From assembly GCF_030506325.1 (NCBI RefSeq), contig NZ_CP120683.1, positions 1,798,001-1,862,000 on the forward strand: a stretch of DNA of 64,000 bases. The letters are read 5' to 3'. The notes below the pieces were generated by a model. It saw only the letters and a list, made by a program, of their open reading frames with translations, made no database searches and was not told the origin of the DNA. The stretch comes from Tunicatimonas pelagia (GTDB lineage Bacteria; Bacteroidota; Bacteroidia; Cytophagales; Cyclobacteriaceae). Shown one piece after another: positions 46,008 to 53,757 of this stretch; the stretch's first letter is position 1, and each line of letters begins with the position of its first letter. A program made the translations under genes and the position numbers.

Positions 46008-47852
46008 ATGAAGACAATTAGCAAAATACTAATCATTGCGATGACAGGTTACGCTAGCGTAGCCTGCCAGCCCTCAGTAGGCAATACGGAACAAGAGGCT
46101 ACTCATAGGTCGTCGGTGGCTGAAGTGGCCGATATGATTGTGACTAATGCCAAAGTAAGCACTATGGACGAAGCGAATTCTACTGCCGACGCACTGGCAG
46201 TGAAAGACGGTCAGGTACTGGCCACGGGCAGTGCGGAGGAGATGGATGCCTATCGCGGCGAAAATACCCAGGTGATTGATGCCAACGGACGGCGCGTAGT
46301 ACCCGGCCTGAACGACTCTCACCTGCACGCCACCCGCGGGGGACGCTTCTACAACACCGAACTGCGCTGGGACGGGGTGAACTCTTTGGAACGCGGGCTG
46401 CAAATGATCGGCGAGCAAGCCGGGCGAACCCCCGACGGGGAGTGGGTGCGGGTCATCGGCGGCTGGTCGCCCTACCAGTTTGCCGAACGCCGGATGCCCA
46501 CCGTACCCGAACTGAACGAAGCCGCCCCCGAAACGCCGGTCTTTGTGCTGTTCCTGTACTCCCAAGGCTTTCTGAACGCGGCGGGAGTGAAGGCCCTCGG
46601 CATCACCGAGAATACTGAAGCCCCGCCCGGCAGCCGCTACGAGTTTATTGAGGGCGGGGCCATCCTGCACGCCGAACCTAACCCGACGATTTTGTACAAA
46701 ACCATCGGGCAACTGCCCGGCCTGTCGGATGAAGACCAGGTAAACAGCACCCTTCACTTTTATCGCGACCTGAACCGCTTCGGCCTGACCAGCGCCATTG
46801 ATGCGGGCGGCGGAGGCCACCTGTTTCCCGACAACTACGGCGGTAGTCAGGTGCTGGCTGAAGACGGGGAGCTACCCATCCGGATTAGCTACTACCTCTT
46901 TCCTCAACGGCCGGGTCAGGAGCACGAAGACTTTGCCGACTGGACGAAAAACTACGAAGCCGGACACAACGACGACCCCAGCCATGACCACGGCTTTGAA
47001 CTGGAAGGCGGCGGTGAGTTTCTGGTCTGGAGTGCGGGTGATTTTGAAAACTTCATGGCCGCTCGCCCCGAACTAGCCGACCGGGGTAACTGGGCCGAGC
47101 AGTTGCACCAAGTGGCTTCGCTGCTGGTAGAAAACGACTGGCCGCTGCGCATTCACGCTACCTACGGCGAGTCGCTGGGGCAGATTATGGATGTCTTTGA
47201 GCAAATTAATGAAGAGCAGGGCAAGTTTGCCCCTCGCTGGGCCATCGACCACGCCGAAACCGCGCGAGAAGAAGACCTCCAGCGTATCAAAGCAATGGGC
47301 GGCGGGGTCGCGATTCAGAACCGGATGGCTTTTGCCGGAGAGTACTTTGTAGACCGCTACGGAGCGGAAGCGGCCCGCAACGCTCCGCCCGTGCGGCGCA
47401 TGTTAGAACTGGACATTCCGATCGGTGTGGGTACCGATGCTACGCGGGTGAGCAGCTACAATCCCTGGGTGTCGCTCTACTGGCTGGTGACCGGCAAAAC
47501 GGTGGGCGGCACTTCCCTGTTTGGCCCCGAAAACCAACTCTCGCGTGAAGAAGCCCTGTGGCTTTACACCGTCGGCAGTGCCTGGTTTAGCCAGGAGGAA
47601 GGCCAGAAGGGAAGCTTGGAAGCCGGACAAATGGCCGACTTTGCCCTGCTCTCGGACGACTACTTCGACGTAGACGAAGAAGCGATCAAGGGGCTGGAGT
47701 CAGTACTCACTGTTGTGGGGGGCAATGTGGTGTACGGGGCCGAAGAGTTTGCTAAGCTCTCACCGGAGCTTCCTTCCATCAGTCCCGACTGGTCGCCCGT
47801 GAAGTACTACGGAGGTTACCAGACCAGCGAGGAGCTTACTACCCGACGCTAG
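46008..47852 (+). CDS. YtcJ-like amidohydrolase lipoprotein
   Basis: 614 aa, homologous along its length to the preceding amidohydrolase (ADMIVTNAKVSTMDEANSTADALAVKDG; NDSHLHA; WAIDHAETAREEDLQRI; GVGTDATRVSSYNPW). It has a lipoprotein signal instead (MKTISKILIIAMTGYASVACQPS). The two enzymes are therefore delivered by different routes, Tat for the first and Sec plus lipidation for this one. Its G+C content is visibly higher than its neighbour's, so the pair did not arise by a recent tandem duplication. Substrate unknown. Palindromic element copy C begins right after the stop codon. Confidence 0.88.
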   Translation: MKTISKILIIAMTGYASVACQPSVGNTEQEATHRSSVAEVADMIVTNAKVSTMDEANSTADALAVKDGQVLATGSAEEMDAYRGENTQVIDANGRRVVPGLNDSHLHATRGGRFYNTELRWDGVNSLERGLQMIGEQAGRTPDGEWVRVIGGWSPYQFAERRMPTVPELNEAAPETPVFVLFLYSQGFLNAAGVKALGITENTEAPPGSRYEFIEGGAILHAEPNPTILYKTIGQLPGLSDEDQVNSTLHFYRDLNRFGLTSAIDAGGGGHLFPDNYGGSQVLAEDGELPIRISYYLFPQRPGQEHEDFADWTKNYEAGHNDDPSHDHGFELEGGGEFLVWSAGDFENFMAARPELADRGNWAEQLHQVASLLVENDWPLRIHATYGESLGQIMDVFEQINEEQGKFAPRWAIDHAETAREEDLQRIKAMGGGVAIQNRMAFAGEYFVDRYGAEAARNAPPVRRMLELDIPIGVGTDATRVSSYNPWVSLYWLVTGKTVGGTSLFGPENQLSREEALWLYTVGSAWFSQEEGQKGSLEAGQMADFALLSDDYFDVDEEAIKGLESVLTVVGGNVVYGAEEFAKLSPELPSISPDWSPVKYYGGYQTSEELTTRR

Positions 47853-47977
47853 TGTCAAATTTGATTTTAAAGGGGAAATGAGTTACGGGTTGCGGGTTAC
47901 GAGTTAGCCTACTACTCGTAATCCGCTTCACTCGCTCACCCGTAACCCATTCACTTGCAACCCGCTCACCCGCAGGT
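47853..47977 (+). repeat. Palindromic intergenic element, copy C
   Basis: Starts one base after the amidohydrolase stop codon. It carries the family leader TCAAATTTGATTTTAAAGG (47855-47873), then GGGTTGCGGGTTACGAGT facing ACTCGTAATCC and GAGTTACGGGTTGC facing CGTAACCC/GCAACCCGC. A stem of about 100 nt with an inner 11-bp hairpin is possible. Same layout as copies A and B, though right-end complementarity to the leader is not clear. Confidence 0.6.
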
Positions 47978-48020
47978 AACTTACTTTTTATTTTTCTCAT
48001 CATTTTTAAGCACAATAATT

Positions 48021-48566
48021 ATGGAAATGACCGAAGCAGTAAAAACCACGTGGGCCATTGATCCTGCCCACACCGAAATCCAGTTTAAAGTACGGCATAT
48101 GATGCTCTCAACCGTGACTGGGTCCTTTGCCGCATTCAATGGCACTCTGGAAACCGAACGGGATGACTTTGCTAACGCTGATATTCAATTTACGGCTTAC
48201 GTTGACAGCATCAGCACCGGCGAAGCCCAGCGCGATACTCATCTGAAGTCTGATGATTTTTTCGCTGCCGATCGCTATCCGGAGTTACGCTTTCACTCAA
48301 TGACCTTTATGCCCCAGTCTGACAACGCCTACCAGATGAGGGGCGAACTCACCATCCGGGATCAAACCCGACCAATAACGCTGGCGGTTATCTACCACGG
48401 CACCGCCGTAGACCCCTACGGACAGACCAAAGCCGGATTTGAAATGACCGGTACGATTAGCCGGAAAGATTTCGGCTTGCAATGGAACGCCATGACCGAG
48501 GCCGGAGGGGTTGTGGTCGGAGATGAAGTACGCCTGGTGATGAACGTCCAACTAATCCGGCAATGA
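48021..48566 (+). CDS. YceI-family lipid-binding protein (cytoplasmic form)
   Basis: 181 aa from the ATG at 48021 (MEMTEAVKTTWAIDPAHTEI), preferred because the family core starts there; a longer frame would extend into the upstream repeat. The YceI lipocalin-like barrel is clear: WAIDPAHTEIQFKVRHMMLSTVTGSF, ADRYPELRFHS, GELTIRDQTRPI and GTISRKDFGLQWN. Members bind isoprenoid or fatty-acid chains such as ubiquinone precursors. No signal peptide. It overlaps DoxX by ATGA (48563-48566). Confidence 0.9.
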   Translation: MEMTEAVKTTWAIDPAHTEIQFKVRHMMLSTVTGSFAAFNGTLETERDDFANADIQFTAYVDSISTGEAQRDTHLKSDDFFAADRYPELRFHSMTFMPQSDNAYQMRGELTIRDQTRPITLAVIYHGTAVDPYGQTKAGFEMTGTISRKDFGLQWNAMTEAGGVVVGDEVRLVMNVQLIRQ

Positions 48567-49036
48567 AGCGCGGATGGGATTTTTTCTTGCGTCCTTCGGT
48601 GCCAGAGCCGGTGTTTCAGGGAGCTTGGCTGGTCTATCGGGTCGCCATTGGCCTGGCGATGTTTGGTATCCACGGCCTGGAAAAGCTCACGGACTTTTTG
48701 GGCACCGTAGCGCACATTCCCGACCCGTTCGGGCTGGGGGGCACCATCAGCACCCTGATCGCGTTGCAGGCCAATGTGACGGGGGCGTTCGGAGTAATGC
48801 TGGGCTTGTTTACCCGCCTCAGTGCCCTGCTGGTGGTGGGAGTCACCCTGGTGGGTCTGGTAGTAGTACATGCTCACGACCCTTGGTCAGTAAAGGACGT
48901 GCCATTGATGTATTCGCTAGCCTTTGGCCTGGTGACAGTACGGGGCGGAGGTCGGTACGCTATTGACCACCGACTCTACCGCTGGGTACGATCTGCGGTC
49001 CGCAGTCGGAACGTTCGGCAAGTCCAAGAAGCCTGA
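48563..49036 (+). CDS. DoxX-family membrane protein
   Basis: 157 aa with four hydrophobic helices. LVYRVAIGLAMFGIHGLEKL opens the first helix and ALQANVTGAFGVMLGLFTRLSALLVVGVTLVGLVV spans helices 2-3, matching the DoxX/DoxD four-helix core. DoxX proteins are linked with quinone-dependent redox reactions and oxidative stress. Coupled to the YceI gene by ATGA, which suits a role for both in quinone or isoprenoid handling. The porin gene starts directly at its stop codon. Confidence 0.85.
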   Translation: MKRGWDFFLRPSVPEPVFQGAWLVYRVAIGLAMFGIHGLEKLTDFLGTVAHIPDPFGLGGTISTLIALQANVTGAFGVMLGLFTRLSALLVVGVTLVGLVVVHAHDPWSVKDVPLMYSLAFGLVTVRGGGRYAIDHRLYRWVRSAVRSRNVRQVQEA

Positions 49037-50452
49037 TTGATAGTGGTAATACCCAGAAAAATAGTGTTCGTTGGACTTCTGTGGGTTACTAGCCTTTCGG
49101 CAACGGCCCAGGAGACCGCCTTGCCTCCCCTACAGATGTTGCGGGCCGAAGAAGACTACCTCCTGCTGGGCGATGACCACTTTCAACCGAAAAACTTCTG
49201 GGAGCGCCTCAAGTACATTCCGCTATCTTCCCGTAAGGATCACTTTCTTAGCATAGGAGGCGAGGTGCGGCACCAGTACGAATTTTTTGAGAACAATAAC
49301 TGGGGGGCCGGTATTCAGGACCATTCAGGCTGGTGGTTGCAACGATATATGGCCCATGCTGATCTCCACTTGGGTAATTTCAGACTATTCGGACAGCTTC
49401 AATCCGGGGCGCTTCTTTTTGCCTCCCCCGAACCACGGGGCATTGATCGGGATGATTTAGGATTGTTCCAGGCCTTTGGGGAATACCGGGCACCCATGAG
49501 TACGAACACTTCGCTCACACTGCGGGTAGGTCGCCAGGAACTATGGTACGGAGCCAGAAGGCTTATTTCGGTGAGAGAAGGGCCTAACCTAAGGCAGAGT
49601 TTTGATGTAGCTAAAGTCGTTTGGGAGCACCAAAACCTTCAACTCGATGCATTCTATGGCTATTACATCGACAATGAGTTCGGGTTCTTTGATAACCAAC
49701 GCCTAACGGACGAACAGATTTGGGGAGGCTATTTGGTCTGGAAGCAGCTAAATAGAGGTAAAACGAATGCCGACCTGTATTACATTGGGTTTGAAAGTCC
49801 GTTTCGAACCTTCGAGGAAAATCTCAATCTGGATAACTTTTTGGAAACACGTCATTCCGTAGGCATACGATGGTGGAAGGATGCCGGAAACTTTCAGTTT
49901 AACAATGAAGCAGTGTATCAGTTTGGCAATGCTACGGTCGGAGATATTCGAGCGTATACGCTTTCGTTTGATGTCAATTATCAATGGAAAGACGGGTTGT
50001 TCTCTCCAAAACTCGATCTCCAGACTGAGATCATCAGTGGAGACCGTGAGCTTGGTGACGGTCGTCTGGAAACATTCAACGCGCTTTACCCCCGAGGGGC
50101 TTACTTCGGGCTGATTGCCCTTATTGGCCCCGCCAATCTCATTGATGTACACCCTGCCGTTTATCTGAGCGTTAGTAAATCCATTTCCTTAATGGCCGAT
50201 TGGGACGTCTTTTGGCGCCATCAAATAGCGGATGGTGTCTACGGCCCAAATGCCCTGCTTGAGCGGGCCGGATCGACCTCTAGTGAAAGGTACTTGGGGC
50301 ATCAACCGGGGTTTGAGCTGGCCTACGAACCTCACCGCTACTGGCAATTTGCTTTGGAGGGTTCGTGGTTCGTCGCGGGTGACTTCTTCCGGCAGACTGG
50401 TTCAGGGGAGAACGTACTTCACTTTATCGTTACCAGTAGATTTAAAATATAA
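49037..50452 (+). CDS. Alginate-export-family outer-membrane porin
   Basis: 471 aa. A Sec signal (IVFVGLLWVTSLSATAQ) precedes a beta-barrel typical of the alginate_exp family: FLSIGGEVRHQYEFFENNNWG, RYMAHADLHLG..RLFGQLQS, LRVGRQELWYGARRLISVREGPN, ending in aromatic FIVTSRFKI. Related proteins form 16-18-stranded channels for organic anions or polysaccharide. No ATG is available; TTG at 49037 or GTG at 49043 must be used, right after the DoxX stop. Such porins in Bacteroidota often accompany oxidoreductase clusters. Confidence 0.85.
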   Translation: MIVVIPRKIVFVGLLWVTSLSATAQETALPPLQMLRAEEDYLLLGDDHFQPKNFWERLKYIPLSSRKDHFLSIGGEVRHQYEFFENNNWGAGIQDHSGWWLQRYMAHADLHLGNFRLFGQLQSGALLFASPEPRGIDRDDLGLFQAFGEYRAPMSTNTSLTLRVGRQELWYGARRLISVREGPNLRQSFDVAKVVWEHQNLQLDAFYGYYIDNEFGFFDNQRLTDEQIWGGYLVWKQLNRGKTNADLYYIGFESPFRTFEENLNLDNFLETRHSVGIRWWKDAGNFQFNNEAVYQFGNATVGDIRAYTLSFDVNYQWKDGLFSPKLDLQTEIISGDRELGDGRLETFNALYPRGAYFGLIALIGPANLIDVHPAVYLSVSKSISLMADWDVFWRHQIADGVYGPNALLERAGSTSSERYLGHQPGFELAYEPHRYWQFALEGSWFVAGDFFRQTGSGENVLHFIVTSRFKI

Positions 50453-50457
50453 AGGGT

Positions 50458-51441
50458 ATGGCATTAACTGATTTACATGCATCTTCGCAAGCCAGCCCAC
50501 AACCGCCGGTAGTGGGAAAGATTACCTTCGCACCCGATAATGAGGAAGCGGACATCTTCAAAAATGAAAGCATCTTGGCGTGTAGTCTCAGGCTGGGTAT
50601 CCCTCATTATCACGTATGTGGCAGAAAAGGGCAATGCTCTACCTGTAGGGTTTTCGTCGCGCATGGGTTGGCTAACTGCTCCCCGAGAAATACGCTGGAG
50701 CGCGCCATGGCGCAACGTTTAGGATTTCCTCCCCACCTTCGGTTGGCCTGTCAGACGAAAGCGACCCGCGGCGAGGTGGTGCTAAAGCGTCCCGTTTTGG
50801 ATCACATTGATCTAAAGATCATCCTGTCTGCCAACTCGCGAGATATTTCCAAGTCTATCGGACAGGAGCAACGTGTTGCCGTGGTTTTTACCGACATGGT
50901 GGGCTTTACTAGTTTCTCCGCCGGAATACCGTATTACGATGTTGCTCATTTGCTCAATAGGTATTTTCATCAAATGGGTGAAGTAGTGGGAGAGCATCAC
51001 GGACAAATTATTGACTACTATGGCGATGGATTTTTGTGTGTATTCGGTGGCTACAACAAAGGAACTTGTCCGGCACTCATGGCGACAAAGGCTGCCCTAG
51101 CTATGCAGGAAGCGATGTTTCAGCTAAATAAATACTTCATGCTGCTCTACGGCAAAATAGTACAAATACGATGCGGTATAGCTTATGGCCAAGCGATATT
51201 GGGTTGGCTGGGAGCCCGTGAAGCAGAGAAGTATTCGGTAGTAGGAGAAGTGGTGAATGCGGCCAGCAGAATCGAGCAGTACAACAAAAAGCTAGGCACG
51301 CATCTGCTGGTATCGGATACTGTTTTTGAGAAAATCGAAGACCGTGCAATCACGGGTAAAGTAGAAAAAGGTGCCACGCTGAGAGGCTTGGACAAAGACT
51401 ATACACTCTATGAAGTACTCAAATTAAAAGACTTGACATGA
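50458..51441 (+). CDS. [2Fe-2S] ferredoxin-class III nucleotide cyclase fusion (second copy)
   Basis: 327 aa, same architecture as the gene at 31025. The ferredoxin Cys set is C54-x5-C60-x2-C63-x34-C98. The cyclase domain has metal Asp146 (FTDMVGFT) and Asp190 (YYGDG), and transition-state Asn267 and Arg271 (VVNAASR). The base-selecting Lys position is Asp186, with Ser260 as partner, again departing from the usual K/D or E/C pairs. It lies 5 bp after the porin and shares an ATGA overlap with a 31-codon frame. A cyclic-nucleotide receptor is not adjacent here; the closest is the flavoprotein at 32174. Cytoplasmic. Confidence 0.9.
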   Translation: MALTDLHASSQASPQPPVVGKITFAPDNEEADIFKNESILACSLRLGIPHYHVCGRKGQCSTCRVFVAHGLANCSPRNTLERAMAQRLGFPPHLRLACQTKATRGEVVLKRPVLDHIDLKIILSANSRDISKSIGQEQRVAVVFTDMVGFTSFSAGIPYYDVAHLLNRYFHQMGEVVGEHHGQIIDYYGDGFLCVFGGYNKGTCPALMATKAALAMQEAMFQLNKYFMLLYGKIVQIRCGIAYGQAILGWLGAREAEKYSVVGEVVNAASRIEQYNKKLGTHLLVSDTVFEKIEDRAITGKVEKGATLRGLDKDYTLYEVLKLKDLT

Positions 51442-51533
51442 AAAAATTATCCAAAATACCTCTTAACAATAACAAAACCGGAGCCGGAAAGAATATTCTA
51501 CACTTCGTAACCACTGTCCTCTTTAAACCCTAA
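51438..51533 (+). CDS. Candidate 31-aa protein coupled to the cyclase
   Basis: ATG at 51438 overlaps the cyclase stop as ATGA, opening a basic peptide, KKLSKIPLNNNKTGAGKN, followed by ILHFVTTVLFKP and TAA at 51531-51533. The overlap suggests translational coupling. Chance is a real possibility at this length; no family recognised. Confidence 0.3.
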   Translation: MKKLSKIPLNNNKTGAGKNILHFVTTVLFKP

Positions 51534-51549
51534 TTGAAATCTTACTGAT

Positions 51550-52251
51550 ATGTCTACGTTTGTTTCCCATCATCAAGATCAGTGGTTCACGCTTATTCAC
51601 GACCTTTGCAATCCGGTGAGCAACATCCAGGCGATTCACGGTCTATTGCAAAAGGAATTGGTTTCCGACCACGGTTCCCGTAGCCAAGAACTGCTCGATA
51701 TGTTGCAAGTGTGCTGTGCGGAGGCTGAGCAATTGCTTACCGGTTTGATGCGGCGAACCGTAGGAGAAGCCTCTGATCCGCTATCTTTGCAAAAAACAAG
51801 CCTTTGTGCCTGCCTGGAAGACTTTATCCCTCGCTACGAAGCGATGGCTACCCAGCGCGGCCATACGTTTCAAGCTTCTCTGGAGGAAAAGCAAAGCTGC
51901 GTTCTTATTGACGAGAATAGCTTTCCTCGTATCCTCAACAACCTATTTAGTAATGCGCTTAAGTTCACCCCGGCTCCCGGTACTATCCGGTTAAGCACCC
52001 GACAATTTGGTAATACCGTACAGATCAGTCTGGAAGATACAGGTGTGGGTATACCTTCGTCGTTAATCACGAGTCTGTTTACGTTGGGAAAATCTGCTTC
52101 TCGCCCCGGCGTACGACAGGAGGCATCGTACGGGATGGGTTTACGGATTGTTTGCCGATTGACGCATCAGCACCACGGCACCGTTACGGTAGACAGTACC
52201 GTAGGACAAGGAAGTCGGTTTACTATTCATCTGCCTCTACTCGACCGTTAA
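51550..52251 (+). CDS. Small soluble sensor-less histidine kinase
   Basis: 233 aa. A short HisKA-like part has the phosphorylatable His17 in LIHDLCNPVSNIQ. The ATPase domain shows the N box (ILNNLFSNALKF), G1 (DTGVGIP), F-box-like LFTLGKS and G2 (YGMGLRIV). There is no transmembrane segment and no sensory domain, so the signal must come from a partner protein. It lies next to the ferredoxin-cyclase and 3 bp before a YceI gene. No response regulator is adjacent. Confidence 0.85.
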   Translation: MSTFVSHHQDQWFTLIHDLCNPVSNIQAIHGLLQKELVSDHGSRSQELLDMLQVCCAEAEQLLTGLMRRTVGEASDPLSLQKTSLCACLEDFIPRYEAMATQRGHTFQASLEEKQSCVLIDENSFPRILNNLFSNALKFTPAPGTIRLSTRQFGNTVQISLEDTGVGIPSSLITSLFTLGKSASRPGVRQEASYGMGLRIVCRLTHQHHGTVTVDSTVGQGSRFTIHLPLLDR

Positions 52252-52254
52252 CCT

Positions 52255-52794
52255 ATGAGCACTCATTCACAGAAAGTCACCTGGCATATTGATCCTGAAT
52301 ATTCGAGTATTCACTTCAAAATCAGGCACTCGGGGCTGGCTACTTTAAGCGGAAGCTTTGACCAGTTTGAGGGTACTGTAGAAACAGAAAACGATCAGTT
52401 CGCTAAAGCGGATATCCGGGCAAATGTAGAGGTAGCCAGCATCAACACTGGCTCGGCGGATCGTGATGCCCAGTTACGGTCCGCCGATCTTTTACAAGCC
52501 GACCGCTATCCTTATATCACCTTTATCAGCAAGGGCTTAGTCGCCGACGGTAGCCGGACATTGCTGAAAGGTCAACTAACCATCGGTGACCAGACCCGGC
52601 CGGTGACCTTCCGAGCGTACGTTGGTGGTACTCGAATTGACCCTTCCGGATGTAGAAAGGCTCATATTGAGCTATCCGGCACCGTGCATCGGGAAGCGTT
52701 TGACCTGGAGTGGCGGGGTGCGTTCGAGAAAGCCCCGCGGGTAATGAGCGATACGATAGAGGTTCTGATGAGAATACAGTTGGTTTTGGTATAA
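52255..52794 (+). CDS. YceI-family protein (second copy)
   Basis: 179 aa without a signal peptide. The core matches the first YceI gene: TWHIDPEYSSIHFKIRHSG, LSGSFDQFEGTVETEND, INTGSADRDAQLRSADLLQADRYPYITF, GQLTIGDQTRPVTF and LSGTVHREAFDLEWR. A lipocalin-like carrier of isoprenoid or fatty-acid chains. Starts 3 bp after the histidine kinase stop, so probably cotranscribed. Confidence 0.9.
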   Translation: MSTHSQKVTWHIDPEYSSIHFKIRHSGLATLSGSFDQFEGTVETENDQFAKADIRANVEVASINTGSADRDAQLRSADLLQADRYPYITFISKGLVADGSRTLLKGQLTIGDQTRPVTFRAYVGGTRIDPSGCRKAHIELSGTVHREAFDLEWRGAFEKAPRVMSDTIEVLMRIQLVLV

Positions 52795-52806
52795 AATTCT
52801 AAGACA

Positions 52807-53739
52807 ATGATCACACTACGCTACTTCTTTTTATTGCTCCTCAGCGGCACCTCCATATCGGTGGGCTGGACCCAAGATCCGGTGCAACCTGCGCTAAATC
52901 TGGGGCTAACCGGAATGTTGGATGGTGCTCCACCCGCTACCGGTCTGTTTTATTTTAGCTACCTGGAGCATTACGCCGCTGACGAATTGGTCACTCCGGG
53001 CGGACGGATACCTATCGACCTGGATGCAACAGTGTGGCTGCATCAGCTCTCCTACATTTCGGAAAAGAAGGTGCTGGGCGGTCACCTGGGGAGTACGGCA
53101 CTTTTTCCGATAGTGCGATTGCAGGGAAGCGGACAGGTAGGCACCGATGGGGACGGACAGCCGGTGATGCTCACGGAAAACCCCGGTATCGCGGGCGACC
53201 TGGTGATTACGCCACTGATTCAGTGGTTTGATAAACGGCTGTTCGGTAAACCCTTTTTTCATCGGTTTGAACCCTCCTGGATTATTCCGGTAGGCAGCTA
53301 CAACCCGTCGTATTTGCTCAACCCCGGTAGCAACCACGTTTCCTTTCAGCCCTTCTACGCCTTCACGCTGTTTCTGAGCGACCGCTGGGCCCTGTCGCAG
53401 CGGCACCACTACGTCTACCATTTCGAGAATCCCGGAAATAATTGGCAAACCGGACAGGCTTACTACGGAGTGTATTCGGTAGAGTACCGACTTGATCCGG
53501 CCTTTTGGGTAGCCCTTCAGGGATACGCGCTGCACCAGCTTACCGAAGATCGTGTTCACGGTGAGATTTCCTCTGCCGCTATCCGCGAGCGAATAGCCGC
53601 GGTAGGCCCATCCATCAACTATTTTATCAAGGGGTGGGTGATTGGCATCAAAACCCAAGTAGAGTTTGCCGCCCAGGGACGCCCCGAAGGAATACGGAGC
53701 CGGATTCGTGTGGCAAAATCACTGACGAGCCGACAATAA
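52807..53739 (+). CDS. Outer-membrane channel-like protein (phenol MetA-deg family)
   Basis: 310 aa. Sec signal (MITLRYFFLLLLSGTSISVGWTQ) and a beta-rich body with alternating aromatics. The pattern GLFYFSYLEHYAADEL, IVRLQGSGQV, ...NPGIAGDLVITPLIQWF and WALSQRHHYVYHFENPG matches the transporter family often found beside phenol or aromatic meta-cleavage genes, thought to move hydrophobic substrates across the outer membrane. Starts 12 bp after YceI and converges with the beta-propeller gene. Confidence 0.75.
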   Translation: MITLRYFFLLLLSGTSISVGWTQDPVQPALNLGLTGMLDGAPPATGLFYFSYLEHYAADELVTPGGRIPIDLDATVWLHQLSYISEKKVLGGHLGSTALFPIVRLQGSGQVGTDGDGQPVMLTENPGIAGDLVITPLIQWFDKRLFGKPFFHRFEPSWIIPVGSYNPSYLLNPGSNHVSFQPFYAFTLFLSDRWALSQRHHYVYHFENPGNNWQTGQAYYGVYSVEYRLDPAFWVALQGYALHQLTEDRVHGEISSAAIRERIAAVGPSINYFIKGWVIGIKTQVEFAAQGRPEGIRSRIRVAKSLTSRQ

Positions 53740-53757
53740 CCATAGCATGTTTGAATG

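Noticed and set aside
46074-46820. 248-codon frame on the minus strand
   Set aside because: It is antisense to the G+C-rich amidohydrolase lipoprotein gene, where long antisense frames are expected from codon bias.
52906-53658. 250-codon frame on the minus strand
   Set aside because: It is opposite the outer-membrane channel-like protein and shows no signal peptide or motif.
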